The notes under the pieces are model-generated. The model did no database searches. It was not told where the DNA came from and saw nothing but the letters and a program-made list of their open reading frames with translations. Below are positions 7,724 through 14,868 of a DNA stretch of 42,178 bases, piece after piece. Position 1 is the stretch's first letter; every line of letters starts with the position of its first letter. Both the position numbers and the translations under genes were made by a program. The DNA is taken from the NCBI GenBank assembly GCA_024639185.1, contig JAHEIW010000024.1, forward strand, positions 1-42,178, written 5' to 3'. This stretch comes from Deltaproteobacteria bacterium (GTDB lineage Bacteria; Desulfobacterota; Desulfobacteria; Desulfobacterales; JAHEIW01).

Positions 7724-8308
7724 CTATCGATCAAAATTCAAGCGACCCATAACTTCATACTTCGCTGCTGGAATAAGCTTAAGGAGGACTCCTTCGCCGG
7801 ATGATACCACCTCGTCCGCCATGGCAGAGATCGTCACCAGGTGGGATACCAGAATGATCAGTTTGCCGTCCAGCGGTTGTTGTCCGATGAAGTTTCTCAA
7901 TGCTTTTAGATTGGGTTCACGATTCTGGGTCAGCTCATAGAAAGAATTTAAAGCCGGCAGTTCGGCCACCGGCCCCATCTGGAGCAGTTTAGCTGTCTCC
8001 AGGCAGCGGCACCACTGGCTTGAATAGACCCTGGCCGAGTTAATACCCTTTGAGCGCAGCCAATCACCGATGGCCCTGGCCTGATCCCGGCCGCGATCAT
8101 CCAGGTTGCGCTGGGTGGAACAATCGCCGATCTGAAAACTGGCCGGATCGCCGCTGCCCGGTGCGAGCGCATGCCGGATCATCAGAATGTGGCCGCCGGT
8201 TTTCAAGCCCTTCATCAGTGCTGCGGGATCAGAATCCACGCCAGCCACGGCAACAGGGCACAGCCCCAGCAACAAAACGATTGTATACGCCCAGATTCGC
8301 ATGCGCAC
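7724..8308 (-). CDS. Exported histidine phosphatase family protein
   Basis: A 194-residue member of the histidine phosphatase (phosphoglycerate-mutase-like) superfamily. A signal peptide covers about residues 1-23 (IWAYTIVLLLGLCPVAVAG). The catalytic phosphohistidine motif appears as MIRHALAPG, with Ala replacing the Gly of the usual RHG. Downstream are RGRDQARAIGDWLRSKGI, the VYSSQWCRCLETAKLL block, and the second catalytic histidine in ILVSHLVTISAM. The family includes periplasmic sugar-phosphate and other phosphomonoester hydrolases; the substrate is not predictable. ATG at 8308 or 8302 is possible, with GGAGG upstream (ggaggtgcgc). It is first in a short minus-strand run with the small unknown gene. 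Confidence 0.82.
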   Translation of the reverse strand: MRMRIWAYTIVLLLGLCPVAVAGVDSDPAALMKGLKTGGHILMIRHALAPGSGDPASFQIGDCSTQRNLDDRGRDQARAIGDWLRSKGINSARVYSSQWCRCLETAKLLQMGPVAELPALNSFYELTQNREPNLKALRNFIGQQPLDGKLIILVSHLVTISAMADEVVSSGEGVLLKLIPAAKYEVMGRLNFDR

Positions 8309-8327
8309 CTCCTTTGCTTAAAAATTT

Positions 8328-8356
8328 TTGATTTTGGCCATCAAGTATATTATATT
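8328..8356 (+). promoter_or_regulatory. Predicted sigma70-type promoter for yvcK
   Basis: TTGATT (8328-8333) and TATATT (8351-8356) are separated by exactly 17 bp. Initiation would fall about 60 nt before the ATG of the yvcK-family gene. It is divergent from the histidine phosphatase gene. Based on sequence match only. Confidence 0.5.
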
Positions 8357-8421
8357 GCCTGTAACTGATTTTTTTATTCCAATCGATTTCGGTTATCTTA
8401 ACCTATTCATTTTTTGATTCA

Positions 8422-9393
8422 ATGGCAAAAATAAAAATCACGACGATCGGAGGCGGCAGCGGCCAATACGCACTTTTGGCCGGTCTGAGAGATCTAGAAG
8501 AAATCGACATCACTTCTATTGTCTCCATGGTGGACAGCGGTGGCAGTACCGGCAGATTAAGGGATGAGCTGGGCATTTTGCCCCCCGGAGATGTTTTAAA
8601 GTGTTTGCTGGCGCTATCGCCGCAGCGTGAAATAGCACGCACGCTTCTGCTCAGGCGATTTAAAAAAGATAAACGCCTGAAAGGTCATAATGCCGGCAAT
8701 ATGCTCCTGACCATGCTCTCACGTTATACGGGCAGCTTTCCGACCGGCATTCAGGCTCTGGGTGAGATATTGAATGTACGGGGCACGATTTTACCGGTAA
8801 CAACCGACAGAGCGACCCTGGTAGCGGAATTGACCGACGGCACGCGCATATTCGGTGAAAGTGCCATCGATGTGCCCCGGGGCGGGCAACCATCTAAAAT
8901 CAAGGATGTTTACCTGGTGCCGCATCACAGCGGCCACATTCAGGCTTTTTCGCCGGTCATTGACGCCATCAAAGAGGCAAATTTGATCATCATTGGTCCC
9001 GGTGATTTATTTACCAGTATACTTTCCAACATCGTTGTCCCGGGTGTTAAAAAAGCCATCCAGGAAACCCATGCAACCATTCTGTATGTGGTCAATATCA
9101 TGACCAAGTATGGTGAAACCCATAACTATGGGTGCATCGATTTTATTCAAAAGCTGGAGGAGGGTATCGGTCGCAACGTTCACAGCGTCATCTGCAATCG
9201 CGCGAAACCGCGAGATCATTTATTGGCAGAATATCGCAAACAAAAGGCCGAATTTGTCGAATGTGTCGATGATCACCAATTCTGGAAGGAACGCAAACTT
9301 TATCTGGCTGACTTGCTCGATACGTCCGGCAGCATCGTGCGGCATGACGCTAAAAAATTGGCCTGCTTAATTCAGAAGATTATTGTCAGCTAA
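8422..9393 (+). CDS. yvcK: YvcK/CofD-family protein (gluconeogenesis factor type)
   Basis: A 323-residue cytosolic protein of the YvcK family. Members bind UDP-sugars and affect cell-wall and carbon-flux control; the fold is shared with the F420-pathway transferase CofD. The N-terminal motif TIGGGSGQYALLAGLRD is the nucleotide-binding glycine loop. It is followed by VSMVDSGGSTGRLRDELG and PPGDVLKCLLAL, then GHNAGNMLLT and IGPGDLFTSILSN, all in the family's order. No CofD partners (such as CofE) are near, so YvcK is the better name. The ribosome site is weak (only ttttttgattca before the ATG). The gene is monocistronic and ends at a strong hairpin shared with the convergent gene. Confidence 0.9.
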   Translation: MAKIKITTIGGGSGQYALLAGLRDLEEIDITSIVSMVDSGGSTGRLRDELGILPPGDVLKCLLALSPQREIARTLLLRRFKKDKRLKGHNAGNMLLTMLSRYTGSFPTGIQALGEILNVRGTILPVTTDRATLVAELTDGTRIFGESAIDVPRGGQPSKIKDVYLVPHHSGHIQAFSPVIDAIKEANLIIIGPGDLFTSILSNIVVPGVKKAIQETHATILYVVNIMTKYGETHNYGCIDFIQKLEEGIGRNVHSVICNRAKPRDHLLAEYRKQKAEFVECVDDHQFWKERKLYLADLLDTSGSIVRHDAKKLACLIQKIIVS

Positions 9394-9420
9394 ATGGTCA
9401 GGTGACCGGGTCTAACAATA

Positions 9421-9454
9421 AAAAAGGATATGATCACAGGATCATATCCTTTTT
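9421..9454. terminator. Bidirectional terminator between yvcK and the anti-sigma ATPase
   Basis: A perfect 15-bp stem AAAAAGGATATGATC / GATCATATCCTTTTT around loop ACAG. It has A and T tracts on both sides, so it can serve both convergent transcripts. Among the strongest hairpins noticed in the window. Confidence 0.9.
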
Positions 9455-9473
9455 GTGTTTTTACCCGTTTTGC

Positions 9474-9965
9474 TTAAATAGCCAGCGGCGAATCAGCGGA
9501 TTCAATCGCTTTTTTGAGGGTTAAACAATTTTTGCCGCGGTTGCGCTGATAACATATATCGTTGGTCAGGTTTTTAACGATATGGATTCCCAGTCCCCCG
9601 ATTTTAATATTTTTTGGATCAATCGGGACAGGGGTTTCTTGTTTTGAAAGTGGATTAAACGGGATGCCGCCGTCTTCAACATCTAAAATCAGCACATCAT
9701 TGTCCAATTGAAGCGTGAATTGAATTAAGTGATGACGATCGTCGTCGAAACCGTAAGAAACGATATTGGTAAACAATTCGTCCAGGCAAAGGATGATCTC
9801 AAACAGACAGTCTTGCGACAGACCTGCTATCTGACCAAAATATTCTACATGCCGGCGCAGAACCGTAAGCTCGGACAGATCATTTTTGAGTCCAAAAGCG
9901 TAGGTTTGTGGTGCACAACTGTCTTTGGCGCTCTCATTATTGTCTGAAATTTCTGGACTATCCAT
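9474..9965 (-). CDS. Anti-sigma-factor-type HATPase (RsbW/SpoIIAB family)
   Basis: A 163-residue stand-alone GHKL ATPase domain. The N box is LDELFTNIVSYGF (Glu and Asn for Mg-ATP), the G1 box DVEDGGIPFNP, and the G2 box GGLGIHIVKNL. The conserved order and short length match the RsbW/SpoIIAB serine-kinase group, which binds sigma factors or phosphorylates STAS-domain antagonists. No sigma factor, STAS protein or PP2C phosphatase lies beside it, so its partner is elsewhere. An unstructured acidic/polar N-terminus of about 20 residues precedes the domain. AGGAAG lies about 9 bases before the ATG. Confidence 0.85.
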   Translation of the reverse strand: MDSPEISDNNESAKDSCAPQTYAFGLKNDLSELTVLRRHVEYFGQIAGLSQDCLFEIILCLDELFTNIVSYGFDDDRHHLIQFTLQLDNDVLILDVEDGGIPFNPLSKQETPVPIDPKNIKIGGLGIHIVKNLTNDICYQRNRGKNCLTLKKAIESADSPLAI

Positions 9966-10367
9966 TTTGGTTCACTTCCTGTTGCGGCCTTCTTTCTGGC
10001 ATTATGGGGTTGGAAACCTAAGAACCTGGCCTTGAAATAAGCAAAATATTTGCCAATATGTTGGTTTTGATTGATTAAAGTTGTAACTACCTAAATTTAA
10101 ATAATAAAATGGATAATTTTAACTTTAAGCGATGCGAATAGCCCGGCAAGAATATGTGCAAAATGCCCAGCAGGGTGGGGAGAATTACCCACATTGCATG
10201 TTCGCAGGCCCAATTTTGCCCGGGTATCCATTTGCCATCCCGACGGTTGATCAGCTGCAGGGTGAGCCCCGGACGCGTAATTGAATGATTGTCGGCAACA
10301 TGTTAAAGATGGGTCATTATAAACAACTCTGGCTGATCACAGCCGTTTACGATTTTCTGTGGTTGTT
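9966..10367. other. 402-bp intergenic region, no confident gene
   Basis: The left third is A+T-rich and probably holds the promoter of the minus-strand ATPase gene. On the minus strand, 10087-10302 is an open frame of 71 codons lacking an ATG near its start. It contains a hydrophobic segment (MWVILPTLLGILHIFLPGY) and a basic tail, and could be the fossil of a small membrane protein. I see no ribosome site or homology to support it. No terminator, tRNA or clear repeat was found. Confidence 0.4.
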
Positions 10368-11204
10368 ATGGATTTAAAAAACGTTGACCGGCTCCTGCAA
10401 CAGCATGGCCTTTTCAGGCAACATATCATCGACCGTCTGAATGCCCAAAACAGTCATCAGTCGATATTTAAACTTGAAAACGTCGACTGGCATTCGGTTT
10501 CGGCGGTACTGTTTCTGCTGGGGAAATATCCGGGAAACGATCGATTTTACGGCCAGCCCTGTCTGATTCTCAACAAACGGTCTGTCAAAGTCCGCCAGCC
10601 GGGTGACCTCTGTTGTCCCGGGGGCCGGATTAGCCCGCGATTGGACGCCGCTCTGGCAACGCTGTTGCGATTTCCGCAGTCGCCTCTGGCACGCTGGCAG
10701 CACTGGCAGCGCTGGCGGCGGGAGCGGCCGCGTCAGGCGGAATGGCTGCGCCTGCTTCTGGCCACCGGTTTGCGTGAAAGCCTGGAGGAGATGCGCCTCA
10801 ACCCTTTTGGACTGACGTTTTTGGGTCCGCTGCCGGCACAATCTCTGGTCATGTTTAATCGCGTAATTTATCCAATGGTCGTCTGGGTTTCGGGTCAGAA
10901 GCGATTTTACCCCAACTGGGAGGTTGATAAAATCGTTTATATTCCTTTGCGTAAGTTATTTGATCCGGCAAAATACGCCCGCTATCGCCTGCGAATCGAA
11001 AACCCTTCAGCAGGCGACATACTGAATACCTTTCCGTGCTTTCGGTATGAAAAAGCTGGCGATACTGACATTTTGTGGGGTGCGACTTACCGGATTGCGA
11101 TCGGATTTTTAAAACGGATATTTGATTTTGAACCGCCGAAAACGCATTCTCTTCCGGAAATCCATGGTCACATCGGCAGATCTTATCTCTCACGGGCACC
11201 CTAA
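10368..11204 (+). CDS. NUDIX-like hydrolase with split Nudix box
   Basis: A 278-residue protein resembling the CoA-pyrophosphatase-like branch of NUDIX hydrolases. VRQPGDLCCPGGRISP (about 75-90) corresponds to the 'H-GQ--FPGG' entry of that branch, and LRESLEEMRLNP (135-146) to the RE-x2-EE catalytic core. In a standard Nudix box (Gx5Ex7REUxEExGU) these lie about 14 residues apart. Here some 50 residues intervene, filled by a Trp/Arg-rich helix-forming insertion (ARWQHWQRWRRER). The C-terminal region continues with the beta-strand block typical of the fold (VIYPMVVWV). The ATG at 10368 was chosen over a GTG at 10359; neither has a good ribosome site. The substrate is not predictable, and loss of the canonical first Glu could mean altered or no activity. 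Confidence 0.7.
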   Translation: MDLKNVDRLLQQHGLFRQHIIDRLNAQNSHQSIFKLENVDWHSVSAVLFLLGKYPGNDRFYGQPCLILNKRSVKVRQPGDLCCPGGRISPRLDAALATLLRFPQSPLARWQHWQRWRRERPRQAEWLRLLLATGLRESLEEMRLNPFGLTFLGPLPAQSLVMFNRVIYPMVVWVSGQKRFYPNWEVDKIVYIPLRKLFDPAKYARYRLRIENPSAGDILNTFPCFRYEKAGDTDILWGATYRIAIGFLKRIFDFEPPKTHSLPEIHGHIGRSYLSRAP

Positions 11205-11301
11205 ACCGCGAATAGAGCAAAACAGGGATTGATCTGCGGGGCGTATTGGAATATGTCATATAAAATAGACCGTCAATCGCAAGAATAAAAGGAGGATAAT
11301 T

Positions 11302-11589
11302 ATGGCAATTTTTTTTATGTTCGGCAATTACACCCCTGAAGCACGAGCGCAGATGAGTGCCGCCAGAACACAGCAGGCCATCAGCACAGTCCAGAAGCTG
11401 GGCGGTGAGGTCAATGCCATGCATGCGCTTCTGGGGCCATACGACCTTCTGTTTTGCGTCACGTTGCCCGGCATTGATGATGCCATAAAAGCCTCAGTTG
11501 CGCTGAGCGATCAGACCGGGATTTCATTCACAACCTGTCCGGCGGTTACGGTTGAAGCTTTTGATGAGCTGGTAAAATCGGCTGGCTAG
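11302..11589 (+). CDS. GYD domain protein
   Basis: A 95-residue single-domain GYD-family protein, a small ferredoxin-like-fold group of unknown function. Hallmarks are the N-terminal strand and loop FFMFGNYTPEARAQM, the central LGGEVNAMHALLGPYDLLF (the G-x-YD block that names the family), and the closing TTCPAVTVEAFDEL. An excellent ribosome site, AAAGGAGG, lies just before the ATG. The transcript ends at the hairpin at 11666-11700. The neighbouring NUDIX gene is about 100 bp upstream and may be on the same transcript. Confidence 0.85.
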   Translation: MAIFFMFGNYTPEARAQMSAARTQQAISTVQKLGGEVNAMHALLGPYDLLFCVTLPGIDDAIKASVALSDQTGISFTTCPAVTVEAFDELVKSAG

Positions 11590-11665
11590 ATTCGGCGTTA
11601 AAGAGCCGGGTATTATCAAACATTGCCTTGGCGGGTCTAAAATGGTAGGCCGGCATATAAAAATC

Positions 11666-11700
11666 AAAAGGGGCTGCGGATATGCTCACAGCCCCTTTTT
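11666..11700. terminator. Terminator between the GYD gene and tRNA-Val
   Basis: An 11-bp stem AAAAGGGGCTG (11666-11676) / CAGCCCCTTTT (11689-11699) with a 12-nt loop and a long T run on the plus strand. On the minus strand it is also followed by a T-rich stretch, so it can also terminate the convergent tRNA-Val transcript, whose 3' CCA ends 4 bp away. Confidence 0.85.
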
Positions 11701-11703
11701 TTC

Positions 11704-11778
11704 TGGTAGGCGGTACTGGATTTGAACCAGTGACTTCTACCGTGTGAAGGTAGCACTCTCCCACTGAGTTAACCGCCC
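11704..11778 (-). tRNA. tRNA-Val (CAC)
   Basis: A complete cloverleaf on the minus strand. Acceptor GGGCGGT / ACCGCCT (G1-U72 wobble), D arm ACTC-AGTGGGA-GAGT, anticodon arm CTACC-TTCACAC-GGTAG with anticodon CAC, variable loop AAGTC, T arm ACTGG-TTCAAAT-CCAGT. Discriminator A and CCA are encoded (CCA at 11704-11706). It decodes GUG valine codons. It is isolated from other tRNA genes and its 5' end abuts a structured repeat-like element. Confidence 0.93.
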
Positions 11779-11780
11779 AT

Positions 11781-12028
11781 ATTTTGCATGAAAATTAATG
11801 AGAAGTTTCTATTATCGTTAACGAATACGGGTAAAAAAATCAACAGCTAAAACAAATTACCAGTCAACTCAAATGGATTAAAATCATTTTATCTCATTAA
11901 TTTTCACCCTTGAGACAACGCGGCAAGCCGGAGGCTTCCATCTGCTGCGTTATTAAGGACGAGGCATAGTTGACTATAGCCTCGCCCTTAAATGCCTTGC
12001 ATATGAAAGCCTTCGACTCGTGCAAAAT
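11781..12028. repeat. Structured intergenic element bounded by inverted repeats
   Basis: The outer ends are ATTTTGCA (11781-11788) and its exact complement TGCAAAAT (12021-12028). Inside, TGAAAATTAATGAGA (11789-11803) is repeated perfectly inverted at 11892-11906. A separate strong hairpin lies at 11953-11991: TTAAGG-CGAGGC paired with GCCTCG-CCTTAA, one mismatch, plus ATAG/CTAT with a bulge. It encodes no protein. The organisation suggests a miniature inverted-repeat element or other dispersed palindromic repeat inserted next to tRNA-Val. Copy number in the genome cannot be judged from one window. Confidence 0.55.
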
Positions 12029-12077
12029 CCAAATAATTTATTCAATAAAGAATTGTCGGTGTCCAAGTCAAGACTTT

Positions 12078-12824
12078 TTACGTATCTTGATCAGGCTTGT
12101 TTTCCTTCACCCCGACTGACGCTTGCAGGCTTTCGGTCGATCGTTTCGATTCCTCCGTCTCATGCTGAGCGTCCATGTTTTCGGCCGGTATTTCTGATTC
12201 CACTGTTTCTGTAGGAGCGTTCTCATCTTCTATCTGAGTTTCGGTTGAAACGTCAGCTTCCAGCTGATCTTCATCAGTTGTTTCAGCCATTTCCTCTGAT
12301 AAAGTGCTGCCGAATTCCTCGATTTCTTTGGGGGTCGGCAGGTCTTTGAGATTTTCAAGCCCGAATACTTCCAAAAACCGTTTGGTGGTGGCATAAATCA
12401 ACGGACGACCGGGAATTTCTTTGCGGCCCAGCACGCGGATAAATTTCCGCTCCAACAGCACGCGCAACACACCCCCGCAATCGACGCCCCGCAGCAGCTC
12501 GATGTCGGCACGAATGACCGGTTGCTTATAGGCGATGATGGCCAGTGTTTCCAAAGCGGCTTTACTCAAACGCTGCGGTTTGGGCTGCAGCAAACGTTTG
12601 ATATATTCCATGTACTCAGGGCGGGTGCGGATTTGATATCCACCGGCAACCGGATTCAGGTAAAAACCGCCCTGACGCGTTTCGTAATCTTGCATCAGTT
12701 CATTTAGCGCTTCGCGCAGCACTTTGGTTTCGGTACCACCAATGATTTGTTTCAAGCGCTCAATCGTTAACGGCTCATCAGCGACAAACAGTAAACTTTC
12801 GACAATATTTTTAAGATCATCCAT
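12078..12824 (-). CDS. scpB: Segregation and condensation protein B
   Basis: A 248-residue ScpB, the winged-helix partner of the Smc-ScpA-ScpB condensin complex for chromosome organisation. The first 165 residues carry the family signature: IVESLLFVADEPLTIERL, YIKRLLQPKPQRLSKAALETLAIIAYKQPV and LLERKFIRVLGRKEIPGRPLIYATT. About 80 C-terminal residues are acidic, low-complexity (repeated ETxxSE-type) and probably disordered. The start codon overlaps the scpA stop as TGATG, indicating translational coupling. Confidence 0.95.
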   Translation of the reverse strand: MDDLKNIVESLLFVADEPLTIERLKQIIGGTETKVLREALNELMQDYETRQGGFYLNPVAGGYQIRTRPEYMEYIKRLLQPKPQRLSKAALETLAIIAYKQPVIRADIELLRGVDCGGVLRVLLERKFIRVLGRKEIPGRPLIYATTKRFLEVFGLENLKDLPTPKEIEEFGSTLSEEMAETTDEDQLEADVSTETQIEDENAPTETVESEIPAENMDAQHETEESKRSTESLQASVGVKENKPDQDT

Positions 12825-13537
12825 CAGACATAAAAGAGGCGCAGTACGCCGGTTTGTGCATGCTGTGCAATGCGAATCAATGTCAGTTTGACCATTTCCA
12901 AAACAGCCAGAAACGTCACAATGACCTCGGTTTTATCCGGCTGTTCTGAAAATAATTGATCAAAGGTCACCGAGCCCTTGGCTTCCAGTATATCGGCAAT
13001 CTGGGTTATTCTTTCCTTAACAGATATTTTGTCAGGCGTAAATTCCAACTGCAAATCGTCGGGAATTTTTGCCAGAATTTTTTGAAAAGCGTCAATGAGC
13101 TCGAAAAGACCGACCTGGACATAGGGTTCATCCTGTTCGTCTAAAAATTGCTGGTGATCACTGCTGCGGACGAAGGTCGCTTCACCCAAAATATGTCTTT
13201 CCGACAGTTGCTCGGCGGCGGATTTCATTTGAAGGTATTCAATCAGCGGTTTGATAATCTCCTGGCGTGGATCATCGTCTTCTTCTTCATCAGCAGTTGC
13301 CGGTAATAACATGCGCGATTTGATCTGGGCCAAGGTAGAGGCCATGACAATAAACTCTCCGGCGAAGTCAATGTTCATGATTTTGATCCACTCCAGGTAC
13401 TGCAGATACTGCTCGGTAACCATGGCGACGGGAATGTCATAGATATCCAATTCATTTTTTTTAATCAAATGAACCAGAAGATCCATCGGACCTTCAAAGA
13501 TGTTCTCCAGCTGAACTTTGTAAATTTCTTCTTGCAT
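12824..13537 (-). CDS. scpA: Segregation and condensation protein A
   Basis: A 237-residue kleisin subunit of Smc-ScpAB. The N-terminal block FEGPMDLLVHLIKKNELDIYDIPVA binds the Smc neck. MASTLAQIKSRMLLPA and an acidic linker (ADEEEDDDP) follow, and the C-terminal winged helix (KTEVIVTFLAVLEMVKLTLIRI) binds the Smc head. Length is typical. It is upstream of and coupled to scpB, and lies 129 bp downstream of trpS on the same strand. Confidence 0.95.
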   Translation of the reverse strand: MQEEIYKVQLENIFEGPMDLLVHLIKKNELDIYDIPVAMVTEQYLQYLEWIKIMNIDFAGEFIVMASTLAQIKSRMLLPATADEEEDDDPRQEIIKPLIEYLQMKSAAEQLSERHILGEATFVRSSDHQQFLDEQDEPYVQVGLFELIDAFQKILAKIPDDLQLEFTPDKISVKERITQIADILEAKGSVTFDQLFSEQPDKTEVIVTFLAVLEMVKLTLIRIAQHAQTGVLRLFYV

Positions 13538-13553
13538 AGGGTAACGCTACCTT

Positions 13554-13642
13554 AGCTCATAGCTCACAGCTGGTAGCTTATAGTTCGTTGCTGATAAATG
13601 TTGCTCTTTTAATCATCAGCTATGAGCCAACGGCTATGAGCT
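13554..13642. repeat. Imperfect inverted repeat between trpS and scpA
   Basis: A left arm built on AGCTCATAGCTCACAGCT (from 13554) and a right arm AGCTATGAGCCAACGGCTATGAGCT (13618-13642) are near-complementary, both made of iterated agctcatag-type units. This kind of short iterated palindrome is common in intergenic DNA of sulfate-reducing deltaproteobacteria. No function can be assigned. Confidence 0.6.
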
Positions 13643-13661
13643 GCAGGGCTTTAGGCCCTGC
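13643..13661. other. GC-rich hairpin downstream of trpS
   Basis: A perfect 7-bp stem GCAGGGC / GCCCTGC around a 5-nt loop, five bases past the trpS stop. There is no T tract on the minus strand, so it may stabilise the 3' end or act as a weak pause rather than a rho-independent terminator. Confidence 0.4.
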
Positions 13662-13666
13662 CCAGG

Positions 13667-14656
13667 TTAATCAATTTTGATGGCAGCCCTGACGGACTCC
13701 ATTGTGGCGCGGGCTGTTTTTCTGGCGCGGTCACATCCATCGGCCATAATCTCATCCACCTGTTGCGGGTGTGCTTCGTAATAGGAACGTTTTTCCCGAA
13801 TGGGTTCCAGGGCCTTGCTCAAATTAAGGGCCATTTTCTTTTTACATTCCACACATCCAATTTGCGCGGCGCGGCAGTCGCTGTCAATCTGTTGTACATC
13901 AGCGGCCGGCGTATATAATTTATGAAAGTCAAAAACATTGCAGACATCCGGATTGCCCGGATCGCTGCGTCGGGCCCGCTGAGGATCCGTGATCATGCGG
14001 GATACTTTTGCGCTGATTTGATCGGGCGGATCGGATAAATAAATGGCGTTGTCATAGCTTTTGCTCATTTTGCGCCGATCGGTACCCAGAATTTTCGGCG
14101 TTTCGGTCAGGATGACCTTGGGCTCCGGGAAGACATTGCCGTAAAAATGGTTAAACCGTCTGGCGATTTCACGGGTGATTTCAACATGGGGTGCCTGGTC
14201 GACACCCACCGGCACGCCATAGGGCTTGTACATGATGATGTCGGCCGCCTGCAAAATCGGGTACCCCAGAAAACCAAAATTGGACAGATCCTTGTTGCTG
14301 ATTTGAGTGATCTGTTCCTTGTAGGTCGGATTGCGCTCCAGCCATGGCACCGGCGTGATCATCCCCAGTATCAAAAACAGTTCCGCGTGCTCTTTGATTT
14401 CAGATTGCACAAAGAGCGTGCTCTTTTCCGGTGTTAAACCGGCGCTTAGCCAGTCGATCATGATTTCTTTTCGATAGGGTTTGATTAAGGCCGTATCTTC
14501 GTAATCGCTGGTTAATGCGTGCCAATCGGCGATAAAATAAAAACAGTCGTATTCGTCCTGCAACTTGACCCAGTTGGCCAGGGCTCCGAGTAAATTGCCC
14601 AGATGCAGAGGACCGGTCGGGCGCATACCACTTAAAATGCGTTTCTTTTTACCCAT
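13667..14656 (-). CDS. trpS: Tryptophanyl-tRNA synthetase, with four-cysteine Fe-S-type motif
   Basis: A 329-residue class I synthetase that charges tRNA-Trp. The HIGH-like motif is GPLHLGN (residues 15-21) and the KMSKS motif is intact at 196-200 (RRKMSKS). Tryptophan-pocket blocks DWHALTSDY and VGVDQAPHVEITREIA are present. Residues 239, 261, 268 and 271 are cysteines spaced C-x21-C-x6-C-x2-C. This closely matches the C-x22-C-x6-C-x2-C signature that binds a [4Fe-4S] cluster in the anticodon-recognition region of TrpRS from Thermotoga maritima. Cluster binding here is inferred from spacing. It is part of the minus-strand block with scpA, scpB and the M50 protease. Confidence 0.96.
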   Translation of the reverse strand: MGKKKRILSGMRPTGPLHLGNLLGALANWVKLQDEYDCFYFIADWHALTSDYEDTALIKPYRKEIMIDWLSAGLTPEKSTLFVQSEIKEHAELFLILGMITPVPWLERNPTYKEQITQISNKDLSNFGFLGYPILQAADIIMYKPYGVPVGVDQAPHVEITREIARRFNHFYGNVFPEPKVILTETPKILGTDRRKMSKSYDNAIYLSDPPDQISAKVSRMITDPQRARRSDPGNPDVCNVFDFHKLYTPAADVQQIDSDCRAAQIGCVECKKKMALNLSKALEPIREKRSYYEAHPQQVDEIMADGCDRARKTARATMESVRAAIKID

Positions 14657-14731
14657 GTATTTTCCTTATGGTCTATCGATTGTGGTTTCAGGTGTTTCAC
14701 CGGCGGCGGATTCATGCGATATTATACAATA

Positions 14732-14804
14732 GGTTTCGGGTGTCAGGTGTCAGGTTTCAGGGTTGATTAAAAGGACTGACACCTGAACACTGAAACCTGA
14801 AACC
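14732..14804. repeat. Inverted repeat of 'caggtgtcaggtttcag' units
   Basis: The left arm (14732-14762) is made of iterated ggtttc/ggtgtcag words. The right arm (14776-14804) carries their complements (ctgacacctgaacactgaaacc-type), around a short A+T-rich centre. The arms are near-complementary, so a long hairpin is possible between trpS and the M50 protease gene. Confidence 0.65.
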
Positions 14805-14868
14805 AAGCTTTAACTCACAGCCGACATCGATAACGGATCCGTTTTTCGCATATTATTTGTAAGGTACC

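Noticed and set aside
8422-9393. CofD (2-phospho-L-lactate transferase) for the YvcK-family gene
   Set aside because: No F420-pathway neighbours, and the sequence blocks follow the YvcK branch.
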